A stretch of DNA of 64,000 nt, taken from assembly GCA_030446715.1 (NCBI GenBank), contig JAUJMU010000003.1:1-64000 (forward strand), given 5' to 3'. The notes under the pieces are model-generated. The model had not been told where the DNA came from. It saw nothing but the letters and a program-made list of their open reading frames with translations, and searched no databases. The position numbers and the translations under genes are program-made. Positions 1-7,693 of this stretch are shown piece after piece. The DNA is from Cytophagales bacterium (GTDB lineage: Bacteria > Bacteroidota > Bacteroidia > Cytophagales > 172606-1). Numbering within the stretch: position 1 is the stretch's first letter; the number at the start of each line of letters is the position of its first letter.

Positions 1-255
1 TATTGTTTTTGTAATGCCAAAGTAGTAAAAAGTACTTTGTAATTCAAAGTGAATGTGTAAAAATTTTCAGGACTGATTTTCCAGTGATATCCCGGCTGAG
101 GACAGACTGTCAGTGGCATGTGTACAATTGTGTATAATAAGAAGCAACAGAAGAGGAGCACTTGTGTCAGATGGCTGAAGAGGTAAATTTTAAGAAAGGC
201 CTGTCGTTGCGTTCAAATCTGTATTACCTGTCTGCCACATCCAGGCCGCCACCCG

Positions 256-325
256 GAACGGGCGTGTCCTTTCAGGGGAGGGCTCCCCGATAAAGGCCCG
301 TTCAAAGCCGGTGAACGGGTTGTTT
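256..325 (+). promoter_or_regulatory. Structured leader upstream of kdsA with alternative hairpins
   Basis: Three 7-base elements can pair in two exclusive ways: GAACGGG at 256-262, CCCGTTC at 297-303 and GAACGGG at 313-319. The first pairing encloses an inner GGGGAG/CTCCCC hairpin (275-288). The second makes a short stem followed by a T-rich stretch (320-325), like a weak intrinsic terminator. A 40-codon ORF (171-293) ends between the arms, so a translating ribosome could choose the fold. The layout resembles an attenuator for the kds operon, but no known riboswitch class is recognised. The remaining bases 1-255 show nothing else that can be supported. Confidence 0.35.
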
Positions 326-390
326 AATCCGACGGAAAAACGGAACTTCGCGCCAATCCGGGCTTGCCGGGCCGGTTTGTCATTCCTACT

Positions 391-1248
391 ATGAAAAAGC
401 AGATTGTAAAAGTTGGCAACATTTCATGCGGTGCCGGTCAGTTGTTTCTGATTTCGGGTCCCTGCGTGATCGAAGAAGAAAGCATCATGATGCGCACAGC
501 CGAGAAACTGAAAGAAGTTTCGGAGCGGCTGCAGATTCCGGTGATTTTCAAGTCTTCCTACCAGAAAGACAACCGCAGCGCCCTGGGTTACTACACTGGT
601 CCGGGTTTGGAAAAAGGCCTCCAGATACTTGCCAGAGTGAAGCGGGAGTTTGGTTTTCCGGTGCTGTCGGACGTGCATTATCCGTCGCAGGTAGATGCCG
701 CCGCCGGGGTGCTGGATGTGATTCAGATTCCGGCCTATCTTTGCATGCAGACCGACCTGCTGGTGGCTGCCGCCAGAACCGGCCGCGTAATCAACATCAA
801 GCATGGTCAGTTCCTGGCCCCCGAAAACATGGGCAAGCCCGCCCAGAAAGCCGTTGATGCCGGCAACGATCAAATCATTCTGACGGAACGCGGCTACACG
901 TTCGGCTACAACGACCTCATCGTTGACCCGCGCAGCTTTTACCACATGAATCAGACGGGTTATCCGGTGGTGTTTGACGTTACGCATTCCATCCGCAAGT
1001 ACGGCATCCCGAGTGCCGACCCGATGGGAGGCGCAAGGCAATTCCTGCCGGTGCTGTCGCGGGCTGCCGTTGCTGCCGGAGTAGACGGTCTTTTTGTAGA
1101 GGTACACCCCGATCCGGTCAGTGCCCTCTGCGACGCCGCTAGCCAACTGAACATGACCGCGCTGGAGGAATTTCTGAAGCCGCTGCTGGAGATCCACGCC
1201 ATCGAGGTGAAGTACCGCAACCAGACCGTAGACGCCGTCATGTGCTGA
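391..1248 (+). CDS. kdsA: 3-deoxy-8-phosphooctulonate synthase (Kdo-8-P synthase)
   Basis: Cytosolic enzyme that condenses phosphoenolpyruvate with D-arabinose 5-phosphate to give Kdo 8-phosphate, the committed step to the inner-core sugar of LPS. The 285-residue length is typical. Family motifs are visible: the N-terminal SGPCVIEE segment, the FKSSYQKDNR loop, DVHYP, the NIKHGQFLAP stretch and the FDVTHSIRKYG / GGARQFLP region near the C-terminus. The reading frame stays open to a TTG at 364, but the ATG at 391 starts the family's normal N-terminus and is preferred. It heads a cluster with an aldolase-CBS protein and a KdsC-like phosphatase, so substrate supply, condensation and dephosphorylation of the Kdo pathway appear to be encoded together. 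Confidence 0.97.
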   Translation: MKKQIVKVGNISCGAGQLFLISGPCVIEEESIMMRTAEKLKEVSERLQIPVIFKSSYQKDNRSALGYYTGPGLEKGLQILARVKREFGFPVLSDVHYPSQVDAAAGVLDVIQIPAYLCMQTDLLVAAARTGRVINIKHGQFLAPENMGKPAQKAVDAGNDQIILTERGYTFGYNDLIVDPRSFYHMNQTGYPVVFDVTHSIRKYGIPSADPMGGARQFLPVLSRAAVAAGVDGLFVEVHPDPVSALCDAASQLNMTALEEFLKPLLEIHAIEVKYRNQTVDAVMC

Positions 1249-1293
1249 TAAAGGAAGCCGGTTACGGGCGTGGACGCCTGAATAAGTCCTGGT

Positions 1294-1332
1294 ACCAATA
1301 ACGAATAACCAGCAACGAACAACGAATAACCC
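1294..1332 (+). repeat. Heptad repeat array, ACGAATA/ACCAATA type
   Basis: Five consecutive 7-bp units (ACCAATA, ACGAATA, ACCAGCA, ACGAACA, ACGAATA) lie in the 90-bp spacer between kdsA and the aldolase-CBS gene. Complementary TTATTGG units occur near 17.6 kb and a related array near 54.76 kb. Confidence 0.75.
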
Positions 1333-1338
1333 ATTCCA

Positions 1339-2361
1339 ATGGAATTATACCTCGATTCAGCTGACCTGAAAGAAATAAAGGAAGCTTTTGAGCCAGGCTT
1401 TCTGGCCGGACTTACGACTACTCCCACCTTTATGCACCGCCACGGGGTAACCGACATTGACTCGCTCATCCTGGAGCTGGCCAAAATCGTTCCCGTATTG
1501 CAGGTAGAAGCCCTCGGCGAAACTTTGGACGAAATTTATAAGGAGGCTCACCGGCTACTGGATCTTGGTCTGGACCGGCAGCAAACTGTATTCAAAATTC
1601 CCGTTTCCCTGGAAGGCGTAAAGGCGTGCAAGCGTCTTACCAACGAAGGTATCATGATCAACGTGCACCTGGTGTACACGCTGCAGCAGGCGTACATGGC
1701 CATGACGGCCGGGGCCACTTACGTTTGTCCGCTGGTGGGCCGCCTGCAGGACCAGGGCCACGATGCCCTGGATCTGGTGGAACAGGCCGTAAATGCCGTA
1801 AACTATTACGGGTACAAGAGCAAGATCATGTTCTCTTCAGTGCGTCATACGGAGCACGTGCGCAACGCCATCAATATCGGCGTTCATACAGTGACGGTGC
1901 CGTACAAGATCATTAAAATGCTTACGGAGAACAACTTTACCACATTGGGCACGCAGCAGTTCTTTGAGCATACCCGCCTGATGACAATGCGGGTGCAGGA
2001 AATTGTGCGGGAAGTAAACCCGGTGGTAAGGGTAGGGGACGAAGTTTCGGACGCCATCCTGCACATGACCCGTTCGGGATTCGGCGCGGTAAGTGTGGTG
2101 GACGAGAAGGGCTTGCTGGTGGGGGTGTTCACCGACGGTGACCTGCGGCGGCAGCTGACCAAAAACGGCAAGTCTACACTGAGCATGAAGATGGCTGATT
2201 TTGATTACAACCCGCCGGTAACCATTGCCGCCAATGCCCTGCTCAACGAGGCGCATCAGCTTTTCAAGGAGAAGAAAGTGGATAATCTTCTGGTACTGGA
2301 TGGCGGCCAGCCCGTTGGCATGCTTGATATTCAGGACCTGGCAAAACTGGATTTGATTTGA
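1339..2361 (+). CDS. Transaldolase/FSA-like aldolase fused to a KdsD-type CBS pair; candidate arabinose-5-phosphate-forming enzyme
   Basis: 340 residues in two parts. Residues 1-225 match the fructose-6-phosphate aldolase/small transaldolase barrel: N-terminal MELYLDSADL, the LTTTPTF loop, the Schiff-base lysine segment VFKIPVSLEGVKA (Lys86) and AGATYVCPLVGRLQDQG. Residues about 228-340 form a CBS-domain pair containing GVFTDGDLRR, nearly identical to the GIFTDGDLRR of arabinose-5-phosphate isomerase KdsD, which has the same pair behind a SIS domain. Here the SIS domain is absent and an aldolase takes its place, between kdsA and a kdsC-like gene. Known: FSA-type aldolases accept glycolaldehyde as donor. 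Inference: with glyceraldehyde 3-phosphate this would give D-arabinose 5-phosphate, the KdsA substrate. Alternatively it is a CBS-regulated transaldolase in central metabolism. Domain calls are firm; the role is a hypothesis. Confidence 0.85.
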   Translation: MELYLDSADLKEIKEAFEPGFLAGLTTTPTFMHRHGVTDIDSLILELAKIVPVLQVEALGETLDEIYKEAHRLLDLGLDRQQTVFKIPVSLEGVKACKRLTNEGIMINVHLVYTLQQAYMAMTAGATYVCPLVGRLQDQGHDALDLVEQAVNAVNYYGYKSKIMFSSVRHTEHVRNAINIGVHTVTVPYKIIKMLTENNFTTLGTQQFFEHTRLMTMRVQEIVREVNPVVRVGDEVSDAILHMTRSGFGAVSVVDEKGLLVGVFTDGDLRRQLTKNGKSTLSMKMADFDYNPPVTIAANALLNEAHQLFKEKKVDNLLVLDGGQPVGMLDIQDLAKLDLI

Positions 2362-2475
2362 AAGTCGCAAGTCGCCAGTCGTAAGGGGTTTGACAAGGCC
2401 GGATATTGACACCATCCCCTGCCTGCTGCCAACGTCTGCACTTACGACTTATGACTTACCACTTATGACTTCTTT
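2362..2475 (+). repeat. Opposed heptad repeat arrays, AGTCGNN ... ACTTANN
   Basis: The whole 114-bp spacer is made of degenerate 7-bp units. AAGTCGC, AAGTCGC and CAGTCGT come first; after a unique centre, ACTTACG, ACTTATG, ACTTACC and ACTTATG run up to the next start codon. The two arrays are roughly inverted relative to each other. The same family fills the spacers on both sides of the gene at 28.36-29.21 kb. Confidence 0.75.
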
Positions 2476-3177
2476 ATGGCTGACATCGAGAAAATATTTT
2501 CTGGTTTGGGGGGTGAGTTTCTCACCCCTTCTGCTTTGCTAGCTGGCAAAACCCGCACAATAAGAGCTTATTTATTCGATTGGGACGGGGTATTCAACGA
2601 CGGCATCAAGCATGACGAAGCCGGGAGCCCCTTCTCCGAAATCGAATCCATGGGGATTAACCTGCTGCGGTTCGGGCACTGGCTCCGCATGGGCAGCTTC
2701 CCGTTGACCGGCATTATCACCGGCGAAAACAACCGGGCCGCCCTGAAACTGGCGCAGCGGGAACATTTTGAAGCGGTTTATCTGAAGTTCAAGAATAAAA
2801 CTGAAGCCCTTAACCACCTCTCGGCCACGGCAGGGATCCGGCCGGCCGAGGTGGCTTTTGTGTTTGACGACGTGCTTGATCTGTCGGTGGCCAGCAAAGC
2901 CCAGCTCCGCTTTATGGTCCGGCGCACAGCAAGTCCATTGCTGATGCAGTACGTGAGAACCAACCGGCTGGCCGATTACATCACGGCACATTCGGGCAAT
3001 AACCACGCCGTGCGGGAGATCTGCGAGTTGCTGCTGGGCCTGTCGGGCATGTACGAGACAGTAGTGGGCAAGCGGTCTGCTTACGATGCCCAGTATACCC
3101 GCTACCTTGAAGCCCGTAACCAGATCCCCACAATGTTTTTTACCCGCGAGGCCGAAGGGATCATAGCCGGTGGCTAA
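2476..3177 (+). CDS. KdsC-like HAD phosphatase (putative Kdo-8-phosphate phosphatase)
   Basis: HAD-superfamily protein of the KdsC/C0 type, predicted to hydrolyse Kdo 8-phosphate to Kdo after KdsA. Motifs: nucleophile loop LFDWDGVFNDG (KdsC has DVDGVLTDG), ITGENN as motif II, a lysine in YLKFKNK as motif III, and VFDDVLDL as the acidic motif IV. At 233 residues it is longer than usual KdsC (about 170-190): it has about 35 extra N-terminal residues and a C-terminal tail of 50 or so residues without obvious similarity. It is the third gene of the kds cluster and separated from the aldolase-CBS gene only by a repeat array, so co-transcription is likely. The sugar-nucleotide-independent fold fits Kdo-8-P, but another phosphosugar cannot be excluded from sequence. 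Confidence 0.8.
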   Translation: MADIEKIFSGLGGEFLTPSALLAGKTRTIRAYLFDWDGVFNDGIKHDEAGSPFSEIESMGINLLRFGHWLRMGSFPLTGIITGENNRAALKLAQREHFEAVYLKFKNKTEALNHLSATAGIRPAEVAFVFDDVLDLSVASKAQLRFMVRRTASPLLMQYVRTNRLADYITAHSGNNHAVREICELLLGLSGMYETVVGKRSAYDAQYTRYLEARNQIPTMFFTREAEGIIAGG

Positions 3178-3211
3178 GTAGCTGCAATTCAATCCTCCAG
3201 TCCTTCTGAGG

Positions 3212-3928
3212 CTACAGCAGGTCAAAAAGATTCCTGACGCCGATGTTGCGTTCCCGGGTAAAGCCTTCGCCGTACCGGACGCCCACGGAATGCCCGTACT
3301 CCATGGCACGGGCCTCAATGAACTGCAGAAAATCAGGCCTGGAAATATGGGTTTCGGGCTCCGCACTTTGAGGATCATGGAATTGTGATTTGTAAGCCCG
3401 GATGGATTCAACTTTCTGATCCCAGACATCCGTAACGTCCACGATCAGGTCAGGCGCAATGAACTGGTCCTGAATAAAGTGGTACACAACCTTGGGCCGC
3501 CAGGCATCCTGTCTTTTTTCTCCATCAAAGGTTTCTATTTTGACCAGACCGGAAAGAAAGCAGCTTTCGGATACCAGGGTGGAGGCCCGGCCGTGGTCGG
3601 AGTGGCGGTCATGGATGGCATTGGTCAGAATAATGTCTGGCTGGTACCGGCGGATCGCCGCAATGAGTTTCAACTGATGCTCCCGGTTGTTCCGGAAAAA
3701 ACCATCCGCAAAACGCATATTCTCCCGGGCCGATAATCCGAGTATTTTGCCGGCTGCCGCTGCTTCCTGATCCCGCCGGTCGGCGCTGCCCCGGGTGCCG
3801 AGTTCGCCCCGGGTGAGGTCAATGATGCCAGCTTTGCGGCCGGCTCTCATATGTGTCAGCAGGGTGCCTGCGCAGCCAAGTTCCACATCGTCCGGATGGG
3901 CGGCAATTGCCAGAATATCGAGTTTCAT
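3212..3928 (-). CDS. bshB1: Bacillithiol biosynthesis deacetylase BshB1
   Basis: LmbE/PIG-L family zinc-dependent N-deacetylase. It removes the acetyl group from N-acetylglucosaminyl-malate, the second step of bacillithiol synthesis. Zinc-binding motif AAHPDDVELG is at residues 8-17, followed by DLTRGELGTRG, and HDRHSDHGRA supplies the second metal-site region. The 238-residue length and the C-terminal VGVRYGEGF stretch match BshB1 rather than the mycothiol enzymes. It converges on the kdsC-like gene and lies just downstream of an M23 peptidase and trxB on the same strand. The closeness of a low-molecular-weight thiol gene to thioredoxin reductase is suggestive of a redox neighbourhood but may be chance. 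Confidence 0.95.
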   Translation of the reverse strand: MKLDILAIAAHPDDVELGCAGTLLTHMRAGRKAGIIDLTRGELGTRGSADRRDQEAAAAGKILGLSARENMRFADGFFRNNREHQLKLIAAIRRYQPDIILTNAIHDRHSDHGRASTLVSESCFLSGLVKIETFDGEKRQDAWRPKVVYHFIQDQFIAPDLIVDVTDVWDQKVESIRAYKSQFHDPQSAEPETHISRPDFLQFIEARAMEYGHSVGVRYGEGFTRERNIGVRNLFDLL

Positions 3929-3962
3929 GAACGGTAAGGGTAAGTGGTGATGTTTCTGAACG

Positions 3963-4970
3963 CTACCGGACCCTCAGTCTCTGACCTACCCGCAGCATTG
4001 ATCGGGTCGATATGCGGTTCAGCCTGCTTAAGTTGCTGACGGAAGTCCGGTATTTTCTGGAGAGTGAACCCAGGGTTTCTCCGCGCCGGACCACGTGGTA
4101 AACTGTGCGCTTCACAATTGCCTGCTTCCGGTGGGCAAAGTAGGAGAAGTGCCCTGGAGTAAGGGTAAAGAGCCGGTCCAGCAGGTCGTCCTTATCAAAA
4201 TCGTAAATGGAACCTGCATTGAAGGCATTGCCCTGGTAGCGGACTTCGTAGTGCAGGTGCGGACCCGAACTGCGCCCCGTGTTGCCGCCCCAGCCGATCA
4301 GATCTCCGGCCTTCACCAGTTGCCCGACTTCCACGAGTTGTTTGCTCAGGTGGCCGTACAGGGTTTCCAGGCCATTGTAATGCCGCAGCAGGACGTAATA
4401 CCCGTAGCCATGCGGATCAAACCGCACGATCCGGACAATGCCGTCAAAGGCCGCCTTCACTGAGTCGCCGGTATCCAGTTCCAGATCCGTACCGTAGTGC
4501 CACCGGTAGCCGCGCATGCCAAACTGTGATGTAACCAGCAGGTGGTTAAGCGGCGATGACCACATCTGCTTTTTCTCGTTGTTGTATAATTCGATATCTA
4601 CGGTGTCTTCAAACTTGGTCGGGTCCATCCCGTAGGGGTTGATGTGCCTCGAATCCCAGATGGCAAAGTAATCGGCAATCTTAATCCATACGCTGTCTAC
4701 CTTCACTTCTTCCGAAATCTCCACCACCTCCAGTTCGCCTTCATCCAGACTCATTGTGTCTTCATTTACGATCGAAAGTTCGCGGTGCGGATCAAAGCCG
4801 GGATAGCGGGTATCGGTGGGAGGGGTCTTGTCTTTCCCGGGAGTGGTCTGAACCTCTTTCGGCGTAGCCGGCGCTTTTACATTAATGGGTTTCTTGAAGC
4901 GGCTCTTCTCCTGCGCGTAGATTCCGTTACAAAACAACAAGAGCAGGAGAACAGTCAGGAATAAACGCAT
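3963..4970 (-). CDS. M23 family peptidoglycan endopeptidase with C-terminal LysM domain
   Basis: Exported murein hydrolase of 335 residues. The start at 4970 (ATG) gives a clear signal peptide (MRLFLTVLLLLLF...YAQ); the longer open frame to 5099 lacks one and is not used. After a Pro/Thr/Lys-rich linker and an acidic stretch comes an M23 domain at about 190-285 with intact zinc ligands: HYGTDLE (HxxxD) and GPHLHYE (HxH). A C-terminal LysM (about 290-335, VRRGETLGSLSRKY...VGQRLRVR) would anchor it to peptidoglycan. Complete catalytic residues suggest an active D,D-endopeptidase in cell-wall growth or division rather than an EnvC/NlpD-like regulator. The exact bond cleaved is not determinable. 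Confidence 0.92.
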   Translation of the reverse strand: MRLFLTVLLLLLFCNGIYAQEKSRFKKPINVKAPATPKEVQTTPGKDKTPPTDTRYPGFDPHRELSIVNEDTMSLDEGELEVVEISEEVKVDSVWIKIADYFAIWDSRHINPYGMDPTKFEDTVDIELYNNEKKQMWSSPLNHLLVTSQFGMRGYRWHYGTDLELDTGDSVKAAFDGIVRIVRFDPHGYGYYVLLRHYNGLETLYGHLSKQLVEVGQLVKAGDLIGWGGNTGRSSGPHLHYEVRYQGNAFNAGSIYDFDKDDLLDRLFTLTPGHFSYFAHRKQAIVKRTVYHVVRRGETLGSLSRKYRTSVSNLSRLNRISTRSMLRVGQRLRVR

Positions 4971-5149
4971 TTTGAAGCTGGATGAAAATTGTATTTCCGG
5001 ACGGGCAGGGCAACCGGAAAGATTCGGGTGCCGGAAATACAATTTCCACTGGTTTAGAAATGTCAATGATTTACAATTGTCGGGGAAAGTCGCGGACACT
5101 GGTTGCAGGAAGCTATCTGTCCGGTATCTGAACGAACGTAATCCCCGGG

Positions 5150-6094
5150 TTAGTGTACACTTATGCCCGCAAGGTAACGTTCAGCGTCAAGGGCAGCCAT
5201 GCAGCCGGTGCCCGCCGCGGTAATGGCCTGACGGTAAACCTTATCCTGGGCGTCGCCGCAGGCAAATACTCCCTCCACGCTGGTGCGGGTGCTGCCCTTT
5301 TCTGTAACGATATAGCCTTGCTCATCCATTTTCAGCTGTCCGTCAAAAACGCTGGTATTCGGCTGATGACCAATGGCAACGAAAAAACCCTTTACGGGAA
5401 TATCCCGGACTTCCCCATTGCGGACATTGCGCAGCCGCACGCCTTCCACCCCGTGGTCACCCAAAACTTCCACCGTTTCGGAGTTCCAGAATATCTCGAT
5501 GTTGGGCAGTGACTTCACCCGCTCCTGCATGATGCGGGATGCCCGAAGTTCGTCGCGGCGGACGATCATATACACTTTGCGGCAAAGCTTGGCAAGGTAA
5601 CTGGCTTCTTCGCAGGCGGTATCACCACCACCCACAATGGCCACGTCCAGTCCGCGGTAAAAGAAACCGTCGCAAACGGCGCAGGCCGATACCCCGTGAC
5701 CGTTGAGCCGCTCCTCCGATTCGAGGCCCAGCCATTTGGCTGAGGCACCCGTTGAAATGATCACCGCGTCAGCTTCAAGGGTGTGGCTGCCATCTACTAC
5801 CACCTTGTGGGCACCGTGGGAGAAATCCACCGATGTAACCATGCCGAAGCGTACGTCGGTACCAAATCTTTCGGCCTGTTTCTGGAAGTCAGTCATCATC
5901 TGCGGACCCATTACTCCCTCGGGATAGCCGGGATAGTTCTCCACATCATTGGTAATGGTCAGCTGGCCGCCTGGTTGCAGACCCTGGTACAATACAGGTT
6001 TGAGGCCCGCCCGTGCTGCATATATCGCAGCTGTATAACCGGCAGGGCCGGAACCTATTATCAGGCAGTTTATTCTTTCAGTTTGCTTTTCCAT
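5150..6094 (-). CDS. trxB: Thioredoxin-disulfide reductase
   Basis: Cytosolic flavoprotein transferring electrons from NADPH through FAD and a redox disulfide to thioredoxin. 314 residues, the usual size. Visible: FAD-binding GSGPAGYTAAIYAARAG near the N-terminus, GGQL and ENYPG, the redox-active CAVCDG motif in the NADPH domain, NADPH Rossmann VGGGDTACEEA, and the C-terminal FACGDAQDKVYRQAITAAGTG. It has its own 200-bp upstream spacer. No unusual substitution was seen in the catalytic motifs. Confidence 0.97.
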   Translation of the reverse strand: MEKQTERINCLIIGSGPAGYTAAIYAARAGLKPVLYQGLQPGGQLTITNDVENYPGYPEGVMGPQMMTDFQKQAERFGTDVRFGMVTSVDFSHGAHKVVVDGSHTLEADAVIISTGASAKWLGLESEERLNGHGVSACAVCDGFFYRGLDVAIVGGGDTACEEASYLAKLCRKVYMIVRRDELRASRIMQERVKSLPNIEIFWNSETVEVLGDHGVEGVRLRNVRNGEVRDIPVKGFFVAIGHQPNTSVFDGQLKMDEQGYIVTEKGSTRTSVEGVFACGDAQDKVYRQAITAAGTGCMAALDAERYLAGISVH

Positions 6095-6341
6095 AAAGTG
6101 GATTTATTGGGTTTCAGGTGCTCTTGAAACGCGGCAAAATTGCACAAAATACCGGGGTTCACCAAGGTAAGTTCCATTTACCGGCCCGGCATCCATGTAA
6201 GTAGTGGCAGGGGAGAGCACCCTTTTTTAAACATTCCTCCTGCCGGATAAGTTTGCCGGCCTGATCACCAAATAGCCTCCTTACCCCAGGCGGCATAACC
6301 TTCCGGAAAGAAACTCACCACCCCTCGCGTGGGTATAAAGC

Positions 6342-6366
6342 AAAAAAAGCTTCCGGGGAAGCTTTT
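6342..6366 (-). terminator. Intrinsic terminator of rpoD
   Basis: A 10-bp perfect stem (6345-6354 with 6357-6366, AAAAGCTTCC/GGAAGCTTTT) has a run of seven T on the minus strand, 29 bases beyond the rpoD stop codon. Confidence 0.75.
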
Positions 6367-6394
6367 CGGGTATCAGTGTTATAAGGCCGAAGAA

Positions 6395-7258
6395 TTACCC
6401 GAGGTAAGGCTTGAGGGCTTTGCTGCGGGAGGTGTGCCGCAGCCGCCGGATGGCTTTTTCCTTGATCTGGCGTACCCGCTCACGGGTCAGGCTGAATTTC
6501 TCGCCGATTTCTTCGAGGGTCATGGAGTGCTCTCCGTTCAGGCCGAAGTAAAGCGTGATGACGTCCGCTTCCCGCAACGTAAGGGTGGACAGGGCGCGCT
6601 GCACTTCCCGGCGGAGCGAATCATTGATCAGCCCGGAGTCGGGAGTATCTTCACTGTTGTTTTCCAGCACATCGAGCAGGCTGTTTTCTTCACCCTGCAC
6701 AAACGGCGCGTCCATGGAAACGTGACGACCGGAAATCTTCAGCGTATCCACAATCTCGGAGGTGCTTACTTCCAGCACTTCGGCCAGTTCCTCGGGAGAC
6801 GGTTCGCGCTCATATTTCTGTTCCAGTTCGGAAAAGGTCTTCGATATTTTATTCAGAGAACCCACCCGGTTGAGGGGCAGGCGTACAATCCGGGATTGTT
6901 CGGCCAGGGCCTGCAGAATTGACTGCCGGATCCACCACACGGCGTAGGAAATAAATTTGAATCCCCGGGTCTCGTCGAAACGCTGGGCGGCTTTGATCAG
7001 ACCAAGGTTGCCTTCGTTGATCAGATCACCCAGCGACAATCCCTGGTTCTGGTACTGCTTGGCCACCGAAACAACGAAGCGAAGATTGGCTTTGGTAAGT
7101 TTTTCAAGGGCCAGCTGATCCCCTTCCCGGATGCGTTTGGCAAGTTCCACCTCCTCATCGGGAGTAAGCAAGTCCACTTTGCCGATTTCCTGGAGATACT
7201 TGTCCAGAGACTGGCTTTCGCGGTTGGTAATCTGCTTGCTGATTTTGAGCTGTCTCAT
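6395..7258 (-). CDS. rpoD: Primary RNA polymerase sigma factor (sigma-70 family)
   Basis: The 287-residue housekeeping sigma factor of the Bacteroidota type, which lacks region 1.1. It recruits core RNA polymerase to TTTG/TAnnTTTG promoters. Region 1.2 ([20 protein letters not shown]) is followed by region 2 with the [31 protein letters not shown] core-binding and -10 segment and [10 protein letters not shown]. Region 3 is RLPLNRVG..., and region 4 has the helix-turn-helix [29 protein letters not shown]. All determinants appear intact. It is flanked by a candidate promoter and a clear terminator, consistent with a monocistronic unit. Confidence 0.96.
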   Translation of the reverse strand: MRQLKISKQITNRESQSLDKYLQEIGKVDLLTPDEEVELAKRIREGDQLALEKLTKANLRFVVSVAKQYQNQGLSLGDLINEGNLGLIKAAQRFDETRGFKFISYAVWWIRQSILQALAEQSRIVRLPLNRVGSLNKISKTFSELEQKYEREPSPEELAEVLEVSTSEIVDTLKISGRHVSMDAPFVQGEENSLLDVLENNSEDTPDSGLINDSLRREVQRALSTLTLREADVITLYFGLNGEHSMTLEEIGEKFSLTRERVRQIKEKAIRRLRHTSRSKALKPYLG

Positions 7259-7330
7259 TGCGCGGTAGGCGGATTTAGTAGAGAATCTTGATCAATAATG
7301 ATATTGTGATGTTAAGGGAGTGGTATCAGT

Positions 7331-7363
7331 CAAAGTTGCCTTTTTTTGTATTACCTGCACAAA
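7331..7363 (-). promoter_or_regulatory. Candidate Bacteroidota promoter for rpoD
   Basis: On the minus strand TTTG (7360-7363) is separated by 21 bases from CAACTTTG (7331-7338), seven of eight matches to TAnnTTTG, about 70 bases before the rpoD start. Spacing fits the known TTTG-N19-21-TAnnTTTG pattern; no transcript evidence. Confidence 0.35.
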
Positions 7364-7632
7364 ATTTTGCTTTACCAGGGGAGAGCAGAATCTTTGAATA
7401 ATCGGGCAGCCTTGCTGAATGGAAATTTACCGGAAGTTTGGTAAAGGACCAAGTATTCTCAACCGCCAAATCTTTGGGCCGGAAGTACGAAAATAAGGCT
7501 TTATTAAAAAATTCCCGGCGGGAAGTTGAAGGACTTGATTTGGGGAATATCAGCGGCCGGGGGCAGCAGAGTCTTTTTTCCCGGAGACGGTCTTGCAGGA
7601 GGGCTAAAAAGGGAGGACAGATTAAAAAAGAA

Positions 7633-7658
7633 AGTGCCGGAAAAAAGATTCCGGCACT
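7633..7658 (-). terminator. Intrinsic terminator of pnp
   Basis: Stem AGTGCCGG/CCGGCACT (7633-7640 with 7651-7658) with a 10-base loop, followed on the minus strand by a T-rich tail, about 35 bases after the pnp stop. Confidence 0.75.
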
Positions 7659-7693
7659 CTGGTTATTTATGTCTTATGAAAGGAAAGTCGGGC

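Noticed and set aside
171-293. 40-codon ORF as an independent small protein gene
   Set aside because: Nothing supports the peptide itself; it is kept only as part of the leader hypothesis.
424-1197. 257-residue open frame antisense to kdsA
   Set aside because: kdsA motifs cover the same stretch on the plus strand.
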